Positions 26,640 to 36,285 are shown, numbered from the stretch's first letter. The stretch is DNA of 64,000 nt from Pseudanabaena sp. PCC 6802 (GCF_000332175.1 NZ_KB235910.1:286401-350400), one strand, 5' to 3'. The notes: generated by a model from the sequence alone, not told the origin. Translations and numbers: made by a program.

Positions 26640-27593
26640 TTAAGTTGTTTGTTTGTAGCCGAGCTTGAGGAAGATTGCTTCCAGGCTTTCCTGGGTGCGA
26701 CGAAATTCGGTAATGGGAACGCCTGATTCAATTAGCGATCGCAATAAGGCAGCACATGCTTCCAAATCGCCAGTGAAATCGATCCTAACTCCGTTAATGC
26801 CATCTAAAACCTCGCAGTTCGCAACGTGGGGTTGCGATCGCAGAGCAGATTCTAAAATTGATGCTTTATCCAAGGATGAGATGACAATCTGTTGCCGCCC
26901 CTGTCGTTCGTACAGATCGTGCAGGCGAGAGCTTTCTACCATGCGTCCCAACTCCATAATGCCAATGGAGCTACACATCTCTGCGAGGTCGCTCAGGATG
27001 TGGGATGAGATCAGAATGGTCATGCCCTCAGCCTGAAGACCTTTGATAATATTGCGAAACTCAACGCGGGCGATCGGGTCTAAGCCTGAAACTGGCTCGT
27101 CGAGTAGTAATAAGGTGGGCGAGTGGATAATCGTTCGTGCCAGGCTGAGGCGTTGTTTCATGCCCCGCGATAGGGTGGCGATGAGACTGTCGCGCTTATT
27201 GCCCAGGCTAACCAACTCGATGACTTGATGTAAGCGCTGGATGCGATGCGTTCCTTGCAGGTGATACAGCCGCGCAAAATAGTCGAGGTAGTCCCAGACC
27301 GTTAGATCGTCGTAAAGAGGAAAATCATCTGGTAAAAAGCCGAGCTTGCGTTTGAGATGTGGGTTAGCTTCTCCCCGCAAGAAGCGCTCCCCACCAATGT
27401 AAATTTCGCCATTAGTCGGTTCCTCAGCGGCGGCTAACATCCGAATCAAAGTCGTTTTACCCGCACCGTTCGGCCCGATTAGACCGTAGACTTCACCGTT
27501 GGCGATATTTAAAGTAACATTATTAACAGCGGTCTGTTGCTCGAATTGTTTGGTCAGACCGCTCGTCCGCACCGCTAGTTCTTCTGTTGCCAT
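26640..27593 (-). CDS. ABC transporter ATP-binding protein (ABC-2 partner)
   Basis: 317 residues. Walker A GLIGPNGAGKTTLIR, Q-loop region LGFLPDDFPLYDDLTV, signature LSRGMKQRLSLA, Walker B LLLLDEPVSGLDP and switch SSHILSDL are all intact. A C-terminal extension of about 90 residues (after MELGRMVESSRL) is usual in this subfamily. It drives the permease encoded downstream at 24859-26412. Confidence 0.93.
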   Translation of the reverse strand: MATEELAVRTSGLTKQFEQQTAVNNVTLNIANGEVYGLIGPNGAGKTTLIRMLAAAEEPTNGEIYIGGERFLRGEANPHLKRKLGFLPDDFPLYDDLTVWDYLDYFARLYHLQGTHRIQRLHQVIELVSLGNKRDSLIATLSRGMKQRLSLARTIIHSPTLLLLDEPVSGLDPIARVEFRNIIKGLQAEGMTILISSHILSDLAEMCSSIGIMELGRMVESSRLHDLYERQGRQQIVISSLDKASILESALRSQPHVANCEVLDGINGVRIDFTGDLEACAALLRSLIESGVPITEFRRTQESLEAIFLKLGYKQTT

Positions 27594-27677
27594 ATAGGTT
27601 ATCCCAGTGTTTTAGCTCCCATGCCAGCCAAAATTCAGTATAAGGTGAGTAACTAACATAACGCAGGAGCCATAAGT

Positions 27678-28421
27678 ATTCTAGTTTCTATTGTTCTACC
27701 TTGTTTTAACGAGTTGCGTCACGGTTACCTGGAACGCATTTTGCTTAATCTCCAGAATCAAAAAGGGGATAAGGAAATTATTTTTGCAATCGGGTCTAGC
27801 AGCGATCGCACCGAGGAAACCATCCGCCATGCTCGCCCGCAACTGGAACAGACTGGTGTAGTAAAGATTCTGCAATCCAATGCCACCAATCGCGCTCAGC
27901 GACTCAATTGCGGCATTGCTGCCAGTACGGGTGCAGTCGTGCTATTGCACCATCCTGCCACCTTACTACCTGAGGGCAATGCCTTGGTAAATTTGCAAAC
28001 AGCAATGGCTCAGTCACAAAGCCTGTGGGGCGGCTTTCACCATCGCTTCGATCTGGAGCACTGGTTATTGGACTTCACATCCTGGTACTCCAACCACATC
28101 CGCACCAAACGCAGGGGAATCGTGTATTTAGATCACTGCATCTTTGCCGATCGCAAATTACTCAATCGGGTAGGTAACGTCCCCGATCGCGATATTTTTG
28201 AGGATACGATACTGAGCGATCGCCTGCGACAGTTTGGAATGCCCGTCCTGGCAAAAGGTTATGTCACCACTTCAGCCAGGCGATTTCGACAAAGAGGTAT
28301 TTACAAGCAAGCACTTTTAAATCAAATCCTCAAACTTGGTTATTATTGCGGCATAGATCCTAAATCAATGAATAAGCTTTACGAGCGCAAAGTAGCGATT
28401 AACAACGACTACGATGACTGA
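27678..28421 (+). CDS. Family 2 glycosyltransferase, TIGR04283-like, with altered DxD site
   Basis: GT-A fold enzyme of about 247 residues. The first beta strand (LVSIVLPCFNELRHGYLE) lies before TTG 27714, so the true start is upstream. No ATG or GTG exists between the stop at 27654 and this strand; ATT 27678 lies eight bases after CAGGAG. RAQRLNCGIAASTGAVVLLH resembles the TIGR04283 group, but its LHADT metal site reads LHHPATLLP, lacking the aspartates. DRDIFEDTILSDRLRQFG may be the catalytic base region. It may be inactive or metal-independent. Confidence 0.75.
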   Translation: MLVSIVLPCFNELRHGYLERILLNLQNQKGDKEIIFAIGSSSDRTEETIRHARPQLEQTGVVKILQSNATNRAQRLNCGIAASTGAVVLLHHPATLLPEGNALVNLQTAMAQSQSLWGGFHHRFDLEHWLLDFTSWYSNHIRTKRRGIVYLDHCIFADRKLLNRVGNVPDRDIFEDTILSDRLRQFGMPVLAKGYVTTSARRFRQRGIYKQALLNQILKLGYYCGIDPKSMNKLYERKVAINNDYDD

Positions 28422-28460
28422 AATGGTTGTTTCAGGACATTTCTCATAAATAAAATGCCT

Positions 28461-28526
28461 GTAAGGGCAGGTTTTGCAGTCAATCTACGCCTATAACCAT
28501 TATATTTGGGATAAACCTGCCCCTAC
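28461..28526. repeat. Inverted pair GTAAGGGCAGGTTT / AAACCTGCCCCTAC
   Basis: A 66-base unit in the 236-base gap ahead of the ABC exporter operon. The arms resemble those at 14231-14294, suggesting a small dispersed family; it could also terminate the glycosyltransferase transcript. Confidence 0.5.
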
Positions 28527-28657
28527 CCCAGGGGATATATTTTCTCTTAGAAATCTTCTGAATCCATGTCTGGCAAAAGTCCTCACAAGTTTCTCAAGTT
28601 TCCGACTTAAAGTAGGAGGTAAGGCTCTAGATCTATTATGTTGGGTATGACTTAGAC

Positions 28658-29416
28658 ATGACACAGAATCGCTATCGCTGGGATCGCGCTTATCCAGAGC
28701 CTCAAATACCTCCTGGTGTTGTGTTTCACGTTCGCGGCATTACCAAAGTTTATCGAATGGGCGAAGTCGAAGTTCATGCTTTGCGATCGCTAGACCTCGA
28801 TCTCTACGAAGGCGAATTTATGGTGTTGTTGGGGCCGTCGGGCAGCGGCAAATCGACTCTGCTTAATATTTTGGGCGGACTCGATATCCCCACTAGCGGG
28901 CAAATTTGGTTTCGCCAGCACGATCTGACCCACGCCAGCGATATCGAGCTGACACGCTTCCGTCGCAATTGTGTGGGCTTCATTTTTCAGTTCTACAATC
29001 TGATTCCCAGTCTCACTGCCCGCGAAAACGTGGCGCTGGTGACGGATATTGTTGCCAATCCCATGCCTCCAGAAGCTGCCCTAGAGATTGTGGGATTGGG
29101 CGATCGCCTCGATCGTTTTCCGGCGCAGCTATCGGGTGGCGAGCAACAACGGGTGGCGATCGCCCGCGCCATTGCCAAGCGTCCAGAAGTGTTGCTGTGC
29201 GACGAGCCTACGGGCGCGCTGGATTACACCACTGGCAAATTAGTTTTGGAAGCGCTAGCGCAGGTAAATCAAGAATTGGGAACGACGACTGCCGTGATTA
29301 CTCACAATGCGGGCATTGCTGCCATGGCCGATCGGGTGGTAACGATGCGCAGCGGTGAAATTATCCGCATTCAGCGCAATGCCCAAAAAGTGTCGCCTGC
29401 AGAATTGGAGTGGTAA
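28658..29416 (+). CDS. ABC exporter ATPase, MacB/LolD/DevA type
   Basis: 252 residues. Walker [21 protein letters not shown], signature [15 protein letters not shown], Walker [12 protein letters not shown] and H-loop ITHNAGI are intact. [16 protein letters not shown] is the usual MacB/LolD Q-loop block. First gene of a three-gene operon (ATPase, FtsX-type permease, HlyD-type adaptor) with gaps of 12 and 7 bases. Similar DevBCA sets export glycolipids or other hydrophobic compounds; the substrate here is unknown. Confidence 0.93.
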   Translation: MTQNRYRWDRAYPEPQIPPGVVFHVRGITKVYRMGEVEVHALRSLDLDLYEGEFMVLLGPSGSGKSTLLNILGGLDIPTSGQIWFRQHDLTHASDIELTRFRRNCVGFIFQFYNLIPSLTARENVALVTDIVANPMPPEAALEIVGLGDRLDRFPAQLSGGEQQRVAIARAIAKRPEVLLCDEPTGALDYTTGKLVLEALAQVNQELGTTTAVITHNAGIAAMADRVVTMRSGEIIRIQRNAQKVSPAELEW

Positions 29417-29428
29417 ACAGCAGGGGTT

Positions 29429-31795
29429 ATGAAGGCGATCGATCGCAAACTAATCCGAGAGTTAATGCAGTTGCGCGGGCAAGCGCTGGCGATCGCACTG
29501 GTAGTGGCTTGTGGCATTGCCAGTTTTGTCTCGATGTTAAGTGCCTATGAGTCTCTGAAATTATCCCAAGCAACTTACTACGAACAGTATCGATTTGCCC
29601 AAGTGTTCGTGCAATTGAAGCGATCGCCGGAGTCATTGAGAACGCAAATTGAGGCAATCCCAGGGGTATCTCAAGTCCAAACGCGCGTGGTTGCAGATGT
29701 CAATTTGGATATTCCCGGACGAGGCGAACCATCGACCGGGAGGTTGATTGCAATTCCCGACCGCCAACAACCGATGTTGAACGATCTCTACATTCGGCAG
29801 GGACGTTATATTCAGAGCGATCGCCGCGATGAAGTACTGGTACACGAAAACTTTGCTAAGGCGCATAACTTGCAGTTAGGAGATACAATCGGAGCCATAA
29901 TTAACGGACGGTGGCAAACATTGCGAATTGTCGGGATCGCCTTGTCACCGGAATATGTCTACGCCATTCAGGGAACGGGCGACATGTTCCCAGATAATCA
30001 GCGCTTTGGCATTCTCTGGATGGGGCGCAAAGCACTGGGAACGGCGTTTAATCTCGACGGAGCATTTAACGATGTCACGCTGTCTCTGATGCCGAACGCG
30101 ATCGAAGCCGATGTAATTTTCCATTTGGATCGCCTGTTGAAACAGTATGGAGGATTAGGGGCTTATGGCAGAAAAGACCAGCTTTCCAATCGCTTCCTTT
30201 CCGAAGAAATTACGCAACTGCAAGGAACTGCCACCTTTGTGCCTTCAATTTTCCTTGGCATTGCCGCCTTTCTGTTACATATTCTCCTGTCTCGTCTGAT
30301 TAGCACGCAGCGCGATCGCATTGCGGTGCTCAAAGCCTTTGGCTACAGTAACTGGGCGATCGCCTGGCATTATTTGAAATTTCTGCTGGCGATCGTCTCG
30401 GTCGGAGCGCTGCTCGGCACTGCCCTGGGTTTGTGGTTTGGTGCGGCAGTGACGCATAACTATGCCCGATTTTTCTCGTTTCCAGTTCTCCGCTATGCCG
30501 CAGGTTTCGGTATCGTAGTCGGTGCCATTTTCATCAGTGGCGGTTCCGCATGCCTGGGCGCGCTCGCAGCAGTCCGCAAAGCTGTCTCCCTGCCACCGGC
30601 GGAAGCGATGCGTCCCGAACCTCCAGCTCGGTTTCAACCGACGCTCGTGGAACGCTGGGGCTTTCAGCACGTCTTCTCTCCTGTGGGGCGAATTATTCTT
30701 CGCAATCTGGAACGGAAGCCGATCCAATCTGCCTTAACTACGCTGGGCATTGCTCTGGCGATCGCCATGCTGGTGGTCGGTCGCTATTTCACCGATGCCA
30801 TGCAAACTATGATCGACATGCAGTTTCGCCAGATCCAACGTGAAGACGTAACGATCGTATTTAACGAACCGCGTCCAGCGCGAGCGCAATACGACGTGAC
30901 TCATTTGCCTGGAGTTTTGCAAGCCGAACTGTTTCGGATGGTGCCGGTGCGCCTCCAGTTCGAACATCGCACCTATCGTACTGCATTAACCGGACTGGAT
31001 GCCCAGGGCGAGCTGCGACGATTGCTCGATCGCCATCTCAAACTCGTCTACATCCCGATGAATGGGGTGGTGCTGACGGCAAAACTGGCTGAAATTCTCG
31101 GGGTGAGTCCGGGCGATCGCCTGACGGTCGAAGTCCTGGAAGGAGAGCGACCCATCCGTTCGATCCCCGTGGCTGGGCTAGTTGACGAACTGATTGGCGT
31201 TTCGGCTTACATGGACGTTCGTGCCCTGCACCAAATGATGCGCGAAAGCGGTACGATTTCCGGTGCCTACCTCTCAGTCGATGACCTCCAACTCGATCGC
31301 CTGTACGCCTTACTCAAACAGACCCCAGCCGTTGCCGGGGTTTCGGTGCGAGCCAGAGCGATCGCTCGGTTTGAAGAAACGATCGCGGGCAGTTTGGGCA
31401 TCTTCACCGCCGTTCTGGTCGCATTTGCTTGTATTATTGCCTTTGGAGTCGTGTACAATGCCGCTCGCATTGCTTTATCCGAGCGCGATCGAGAACTGGC
31501 AACGCTGCGAGTCATCGGTTTTACGCAAGCAGAGATCTCCGTCATTCTGTTAGGGGAACAAGCTCTATTAACGATCGCGGCAATTCCAATCGGATTTGCA
31601 ATTGGATTTGGCTTCTCTGCTTTATTATCGCTCACCTACAACTCCGAACTCTATCGCATTCCCTTAGTCGTGACGCGATCGTCCTATGCGTTTGCCACAA
31701 TTGTGATAACGATCGCCGCTCTGATCTCAGGCGCGATCGTGCGCCGCCAACTGGCTCAACTCGATCTAATCGCCGTTCTCAAAACGAGAGAGTGA
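29429..31795 (+). CDS. ABC exporter permease with two FtsX-like domains
   Basis: 788 residues. Layout: one membrane helix (about 17-38), a large extracytoplasmic domain, three helices (about 270-385), one helix (about 435-455), a second extracytoplasmic domain, then three helices (about 665-775; FTAVLVAFACIIAFGVVYN, then ELATLRVIGFTQAEI). This doubled FtsX arrangement is like LolCDE-type or YbbP permeases rather than the single-domain MacB/DevC. Middle gene of the operon. Confidence 0.88.
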   Translation: MKAIDRKLIRELMQLRGQALAIALVVACGIASFVSMLSAYESLKLSQATYYEQYRFAQVFVQLKRSPESLRTQIEAIPGVSQVQTRVVADVNLDIPGRGEPSTGRLIAIPDRQQPMLNDLYIRQGRYIQSDRRDEVLVHENFAKAHNLQLGDTIGAIINGRWQTLRIVGIALSPEYVYAIQGTGDMFPDNQRFGILWMGRKALGTAFNLDGAFNDVTLSLMPNAIEADVIFHLDRLLKQYGGLGAYGRKDQLSNRFLSEEITQLQGTATFVPSIFLGIAAFLLHILLSRLISTQRDRIAVLKAFGYSNWAIAWHYLKFLLAIVSVGALLGTALGLWFGAAVTHNYARFFSFPVLRYAAGFGIVVGAIFISGGSACLGALAAVRKAVSLPPAEAMRPEPPARFQPTLVERWGFQHVFSPVGRIILRNLERKPIQSALTTLGIALAIAMLVVGRYFTDAMQTMIDMQFRQIQREDVTIVFNEPRPARAQYDVTHLPGVLQAELFRMVPVRLQFEHRTYRTALTGLDAQGELRRLLDRHLKLVYIPMNGVVLTAKLAEILGVSPGDRLTVEVLEGERPIRSIPVAGLVDELIGVSAYMDVRALHQMMRESGTISGAYLSVDDLQLDRLYALLKQTPAVAGVSVRARAIARFEETIAGSLGIFTAVLVAFACIIAFGVVYNAARIALSERDRELATLRVIGFTQAEISVILLGEQALLTIAAIPIGFAIGFGFSALLSLTYNSELYRIPLVVTRSSYAFATIVITIAALISGAIVRRQLAQLDLIAVLKTRE

Positions 31796-31802
31796 AGATG
31801 TT

Positions 31803-33236
31803 ATGAAACATTTACCCAAATCTCCCCAACCCCCATCAGAATCGCTCGATCGCGCGCTCAATAATAAACGGGAACCGGATCGAGCGATGCCCGATCGCGA
31901 CAAACCGACCGCCAAACGCTCCCTGAAAAAGTGGGTGTATGTCATTCTAGGGGTTGGGGTTGGCCTCGCTCTAGTTTGGGCGTTTCGTCCCACTCCCATT
32001 GCTGTCGATACGGCCAGGGTAGAACGCGGCGACCTGCAAGTGGCGGTCAATGCGGAGGGCAAAACCCGCGTCCGCGATCGCTATACGATCTCCGCTGATG
32101 TGGCGGGTCAGTTGGAACGCATCCAACTTAAGGAAGGCGATCCGGTGCGCTCGGGCGCGATCGTAGCTCGCATCGAACCCTTACCCCTCGACGCATCGGT
32201 ACGACAAACCCTGGCTCAGTTGGCGCAATGGCGAGCCGAACGCGAAGGGGTTGCCACCCAACGCCCCAAAACAGCTAGCTTAGAGCAGGCCCAAAGCCGG
32301 ATTCGCGCCGCGATCGCTACTCAACAACAAGCAGAAGCAAAAGTTGTAGCTACTCAAGCTGCCCTGGAACAAGCGCAGCGCGATCTGCAACGCATCCGAG
32401 ATTTAGCAGCAGGGGGGGCGATCTCTCGCCAGGATCGGGAAAATGCAGAACTCAACGCCACCACTAAAGCCAAAGAACGAGATGCTGCCATCCTCGCGGC
32501 CAGAACAGCCGCGTCCGAAGTAGACGTAGCGCAAGCCGAACTCAAAGTTCTCCAACTCAAGCAAAGCGACCCCGATTATTTACTCAAGGTCTACGATGCT
32601 CGCATAGCTAGCGTTTCAGCCGAGTTAGCCAGATTGCAAGCGGATGCCAAGCGGACAGAAGTGCGATCGCCCGTCAGCGGACGAGTTCTGAAAATTCGGC
32701 AGCAGAGCGCTCAATATGTCACGGCAGGTACTCCCCTTCTGGAACTCGCCGATCCTGGCAAATTGGAATTGGTAATTGATGTCCTGTCGAGCGATGCCTT
32801 GAAGATTAAGCACGGTAACACGATTCTGGTGAATCCGGGGGCAGATACCCCTCTTTTACGTGCCAAAGTACGCTTAATCGAACCGTCAGCATTCACGAAG
32901 GTATCGGCGCTAGGGGTGGAAGAGCAACGAGTGAATATAATTGGCGACTTTGTCGATGCATCGCGGTTGGGAGATGCCTATCGCGTTGACGTTCAGATCG
33001 TCGTGTGGCAAGGAAAATCTGTCTTACAGGTGCCCTTGAGCGCCATCTTTCGATGCCAGCGCACAAACTGGTGCGTTTTTACAGTTCAGGATGGCAAAGC
33101 TATATCTCAAACCGTGGCGATCGGGCAACGGAGCGATTTAGCCGCAGAAATCCTCCAGGGTCTCCAACCTGGAGAAATAGTCGTACTGCACCCAACTGAA
33201 CAGATTCAGTCAGGCACTCCGGTCAAGCCACGCTAA
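31803..33236 (+). CDS. HlyD-family periplasmic adaptor
   Basis: 477 residues. A basic cytoplasmic leader of about 43 residues, one membrane helix (WVYVILGVGVGLALVWAF), the first lipoyl half (GQLERIQLKEGDPVRSG), a long coiled-coil hairpin (about 150-270, Ala/Gln/Glu-rich), the second lipoyl half (VRSPVSGRVLKI) and beta-barrel domains. It bridges the inner-membrane exporter to an outer-membrane channel. Last gene of the operon; no TolC-like gene is present in the window. Confidence 0.9.
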   Translation: MKHLPKSPQPPSESLDRALNNKREPDRAMPDRDKPTAKRSLKKWVYVILGVGVGLALVWAFRPTPIAVDTARVERGDLQVAVNAEGKTRVRDRYTISADVAGQLERIQLKEGDPVRSGAIVARIEPLPLDASVRQTLAQLAQWRAEREGVATQRPKTASLEQAQSRIRAAIATQQQAEAKVVATQAALEQAQRDLQRIRDLAAGGAISRQDRENAELNATTKAKERDAAILAARTAASEVDVAQAELKVLQLKQSDPDYLLKVYDARIASVSAELARLQADAKRTEVRSPVSGRVLKIRQQSAQYVTAGTPLLELADPGKLELVIDVLSSDALKIKHGNTILVNPGADTPLLRAKVRLIEPSAFTKVSALGVEEQRVNIIGDFVDASRLGDAYRVDVQIVVWQGKSVLQVPLSAIFRCQRTNWCVFTVQDGKAISQTVAIGQRSDLAAEILQGLQPGEIVVLHPTEQIQSGTPVKPR

Positions 33237-33291
33237 ATGTTGGTGGCGCTCTTAATTTCGTAATGCTACTAAAAGCTTGCGATCGCCTAAG

Positions 33292-33681
33292 CTATGGCTG
33301 TGCTGAATTCCCTTGTTGTACTGCTGGCATGAGATCGTTCAGTTCTTCAATTCTTAACATCCGAATATCTCGAACGGATGCTGCAAACCAAGGAAGTTTT
33401 TGAGACAGATCGATCGCAGCAAGAACGCAGGTAACTGCATTGATATTCTCGTTACCGAAATAAACGCTACCTTGCTGCCAATTAAATCCATGCCTCTGCA
33501 AAATTTTTCGGATCTCAATATATGCGTTGTTGTAAGGATCGCCGTAGTTATTTCTTAAGGACTCGATGTCCATATCAAAAGAAATTGCGTACACTCTAAC
33601 TCCTGCAACACTATTTTGAGGATGAATTGCCTGCGTACGAATTTTAGCTTCTAACGACTTGTTGATTGCTTCAGAAAGCAT
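33292..33681 (-). CDS. VapD-like protein (Cas2-related endoribonuclease fold)
   Basis: 129 residues from ATG 33681, with GGAGG five bases upstream. Residues about 30-120 match VapD: RVYAISFDMDIESLRNNYGD, NNAYIEIRKILQRHGFNWQQ, GSVYFGNENINAVTCVLAA and SVRDIRMLRIEELND. VapD proteins are small ribonucleases with a Cas2-like ferredoxin fold, often toxins. The N-terminal 28 residues are extra compared with the roughly 95-residue family norm. No VapX antitoxin gene or CRISPR array is adjacent. Confidence 0.82.
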   Translation of the reverse strand: MLSEAINKSLEAKIRTQAIHPQNSVAGVRVYAISFDMDIESLRNNYGDPYNNAYIEIRKILQRHGFNWQQGSVYFGNENINAVTCVLAAIDLSQKLPWFAASVRDIRMLRIEELNDLMPAVQQGNSAQP

Positions 33682-33790
33682 CCATACCTCCCTAGGTCTC
33701 TAACCATGACTAAGTCTAACCTTATAGTCACGAGCATAGTTAATTTTTTACCCAGTCGATCGCCACTCTTGCCCCAATACCCAATAGGTC

Positions 33791-33806
33791 ATTGAAAAAC
33801 GCTATA
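33791..33806. repeat. Solo family-1 terminal repeat
   Basis: ATTGAAAAACGCTATA, the family-1 right end without a partner, in the 252-base gap ahead of glgA. Nothing else recognisable lies in that gap. Confidence 0.5.
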
Positions 33807-33933
33807 TGAGGAAATCTTGAACCGCAAACCCAAATTTGTACCAAATGGCTTAGGCAATTGTTACCAGAAAAATATTATCTTTTGTAAATGGTGATGATTC
33901 GTTTTATTTGACATTTTAGTTTGAGGAGCAAAG

Positions 33934-35409
33934 ATGTACATTGTGCAAATAGCCTCTGAGTGTGCCCCTGTAATTAAAGCTGGAGGCTTGGGCGATGTGG
34001 TTTACGGGCTTAGCAGGGAGCTGGGAATTCGCGGTCATGGTGTTGAGATTATTTTGCCCAAGTATGATTGCATGCGCTACGACCACATTTGGGGCTTGCA
34101 CGATGCGTATCAAAATCTAGTAGTACCTTGGTACGGCGCAGCGATTACCTGCTCGGTACATTGTGGCTGGGTGCATGGGTTGCAATGTTTCTTTATCGAT
34201 CCCCACTCTAACGATCTGTTCTTCAATCGGGGCTACTACTATGGCGGTCAAGACGATCAAATGCGGTTTGCCTTTTTTAGCAAAGCTGCCCTGGAGTTTC
34301 TACTGCAAACTGGCAAGCGTCCCGATATAATTCACTGTCACGATTGGCAAACGGGTTTGATTCCGGTCATGCTCTACGAAATGTACAGATACTATGGCAT
34401 GGAGAACCAGCGCGTTTGTTACACCATTCATAACTTCAAGCATCAAGGTATTGCTGGGGTTGACGTGCTGTGGGCGACTGGGTTAAACCGCGAACCCTAT
34501 TACTTCGCTCAAGATCGCCTGGGCGATAACTTCAATCCCTTCGCGCTGAATTTTATGAAGGGTGGTATTGTCTACTCCAACTTTATCAACACGGTTTCGC
34601 CTCACCATGCCTGGGAAGCCCGCTATTCCGATGTGGGCTGCGGCCTATCCCATACCTTAGACGTGCATAACCATAAGTTTGGTGGCATCCTCAACGGCAT
34701 TGACTGCGAAGTCTGGAATCCTGAAGTAGATCGCTACATTCCCTATCACTTCAACAAGGACGATCTAACTGGCAAAGCGAAAAACAAAAAAGCGCTACGC
34801 GAGCGGCTAATGTTGGGGCATGGCGATAAGCCTCTGATTTGCTACATCGGTCGCTTAGACGATCAAAAGGGCGTGCATCTCGTGCATCATGCCATCTATT
34901 ATGCACTCAGTCGGAACGCACAGTTTGTGTTATTAGGTTCCCCTACTGAACCAGCGATTAACTCCTGGTTCTGGCATGAAAAGATGCATTTGAATAATAA
35001 TCCTGACTGCCATTTAGAATTAGGGTTCAATGAGGAACTATCTCACCTGATCTATGCTGGGGCGGACGCGATCGTCGTTCCCAGTAATTACGAACCTTGC
35101 GGTCTCACGCAAATGATCGGCTTGAAATATGGTACCGTGCCAATCGTGCGGGGCGTAGGCGGTTTACTGAATACAGTATTCGATCGCGACTACGATACTG
35201 AAAAGCTACCCGAGGAGCGCAATGGCTATGTATTCTATCAAACGGATGCCAGTGCTCTAGAATCGGCAATGGATCGGGCGATCGGTCTGTGGTACGAGTA
35301 CCCACAAGAATTCCAAGAGCTTGTAGTCCAGGGCATGGAATATGACTACTCTTGGAATCACCCAGGTCAAAAATATTTAGGTATCTATGACTATATCCGC
35401 CATAAATAA
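33934..35409 (+). CDS. glgA: Glycogen synthase (ADP-glucose)
   Basis: Extends alpha-1,4-glucan from ADP-glucose for carbon storage. 491 residues, GT5 family. The N-terminal KAGGLGDVVYGLSREL holds the ADP-glucose-binding KxGGL motif; HCHDWQTGLIP, NTVSPHHAWE, ICYIGRLDDQKG and the C-terminal YEPCGLTQMIGLKYGTVPIV follow. GAGGAG precedes ATG 33934. Single gene, followed by a family-2 repeat. Confidence 0.96.
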   Translation: MYIVQIASECAPVIKAGGLGDVVYGLSRELGIRGHGVEIILPKYDCMRYDHIWGLHDAYQNLVVPWYGAAITCSVHCGWVHGLQCFFIDPHSNDLFFNRGYYYGGQDDQMRFAFFSKAALEFLLQTGKRPDIIHCHDWQTGLIPVMLYEMYRYYGMENQRVCYTIHNFKHQGIAGVDVLWATGLNREPYYFAQDRLGDNFNPFALNFMKGGIVYSNFINTVSPHHAWEARYSDVGCGLSHTLDVHNHKFGGILNGIDCEVWNPEVDRYIPYHFNKDDLTGKAKNKKALRERLMLGHGDKPLICYIGRLDDQKGVHLVHHAIYYALSRNAQFVLLGSPTEPAINSWFWHEKMHLNNNPDCHLELGFNEELSHLIYAGADAIVVPSNYEPCGLTQMIGLKYGTVPIVRGVGGLLNTVFDRDYDTEKLPEERNGYVFYQTDASALESAMDRAIGLWYEYPQEFQELVVQGMEYDYSWNHPGQKYLGIYDYIRHK

Positions 35410-35495
35410 ACTCGAAAGACCCATCATTCTAACAATTCAAATGTTGTAGATGGTTCATCCCAAATCCTGTTTAGGGAATTGCGTAAAAATTAAGA

Positions 35496-35599
35496 TATAG
35501 CCATAGACAGATCTGTTAGGACAGGGGGTGTGGGGGCTACGCCCCCACGCAGGGGTGAAACCCCTGCACCCCGTCCTAAGCCTGTTGGCTATAGCTATA
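35496..35599. repeat. MITE-like element, family 2, copy 3
   Basis: 104 bases, the shortest complete copy. The left end TATAGCCATAGACAGATCTG pairs with the right end GCCTGTTGGCTATAGCTATA. The core is GTGGGGGCTACGCCCCCACG followed by CAGGGGTGAAACCCCTG, two nested hairpins. Confidence 0.7.
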
Positions 35600-35613
35600 C
35601 TAGGTGGGTATGC

Positions 35614-35928
35614 CTAATCGTAAGACGGTAACTTTTGTGGCATGAGGCGGTAACCCATTGCCTGAAGGATGGCACTGATGCTGCTGAATTGAGGATTCCC
35701 GTTTTCCGAAAGGGCTTTTTGCACTCCTTTACGGCTCAATCCCGTCATATCAGCAATCTGGCTCACGCCCTTAACGCGGCTGACAATTCGCAGAGATGAC
35801 AGTAGAGCAGCGGCATCGCCACTTTCTGCATATTCGTCAAATAGCACGGTGATGTAATTGTCTATCTCATCAGGATGCTTGCGGAGGTATTCTTCAGTCA
35901 CCTCACTAAGAGTTCTATAGTTGCTCAC
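35614..35928 (-). CDS. HigA-like antitoxin
   Basis: 104 residues from GTG 35928. Residues about 50-95 form a Cro/C1-type helix-turn-helix (IADMTGLSRKGVQKALSENG), as in the addiction-module antitoxins that follow a RelE/HigB-type toxin gene. It overlaps the 3' end of the toxin reading frame by 14 bases, the normal toxin-first order of higBA. The gene looks intact although the toxin is broken. Confidence 0.82.
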   Translation of the reverse strand: MSNYRTLSEVTEEYLRKHPDEIDNYITVLFDEYAESGDAAALLSSLRIVSRVKGVSQIADMTGLSRKGVQKALSENGNPQFSSISAILQAMGYRLMPQKLPSYD

Positions 35929-36285
35929 GACTTAAATACCTCCGCCAATAGATTTTTGCTTGTTGAATGTCATCGTCTTGACTACCTTTGTCTCCACCAC
36001 ACAGCAACACAACAATGCTGCTGCCGTGTTCCGCAAAATAGACTCTGTAGCCGGAACCAAAGAACATCCGTAACTCGCTTACTCCTTCCCAACCGACTTG
36101 CAATCTCCAACGTTGCCCTGTTCTAGACGGGAGAGACGAGCAAGAATTCGCTTCCGCGTGATGTCATCTCGTAGTTCTTAAAGCCATCGAGTAAAAGGTT
36201 CTTCTCCGTTGGAATCGGCATAAACGATAACCCGCTTGGGTGTAGCTGTATCCGACAAGGCTGGCTCTTCCTGAAAATATAACAT
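35915..36285 (-). pseudogene. HigB/RelE-type toxin, inactivated by a stop and a frameshift
   Basis: From ATG 36285 the frame reads into FTRWL and then TAA at 36180 where a lysine (AAA) is expected. It continues ELRDDITRKRILARLSRLEQ, then a single-base loss near 36090 shifts the frame, after which GVSELRMFFGSGYRVYFAEH completes the toxin fold. The two lesions are independent. The last 62 residues remain open, but no intact toxin can be made. Confidence 0.85.
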
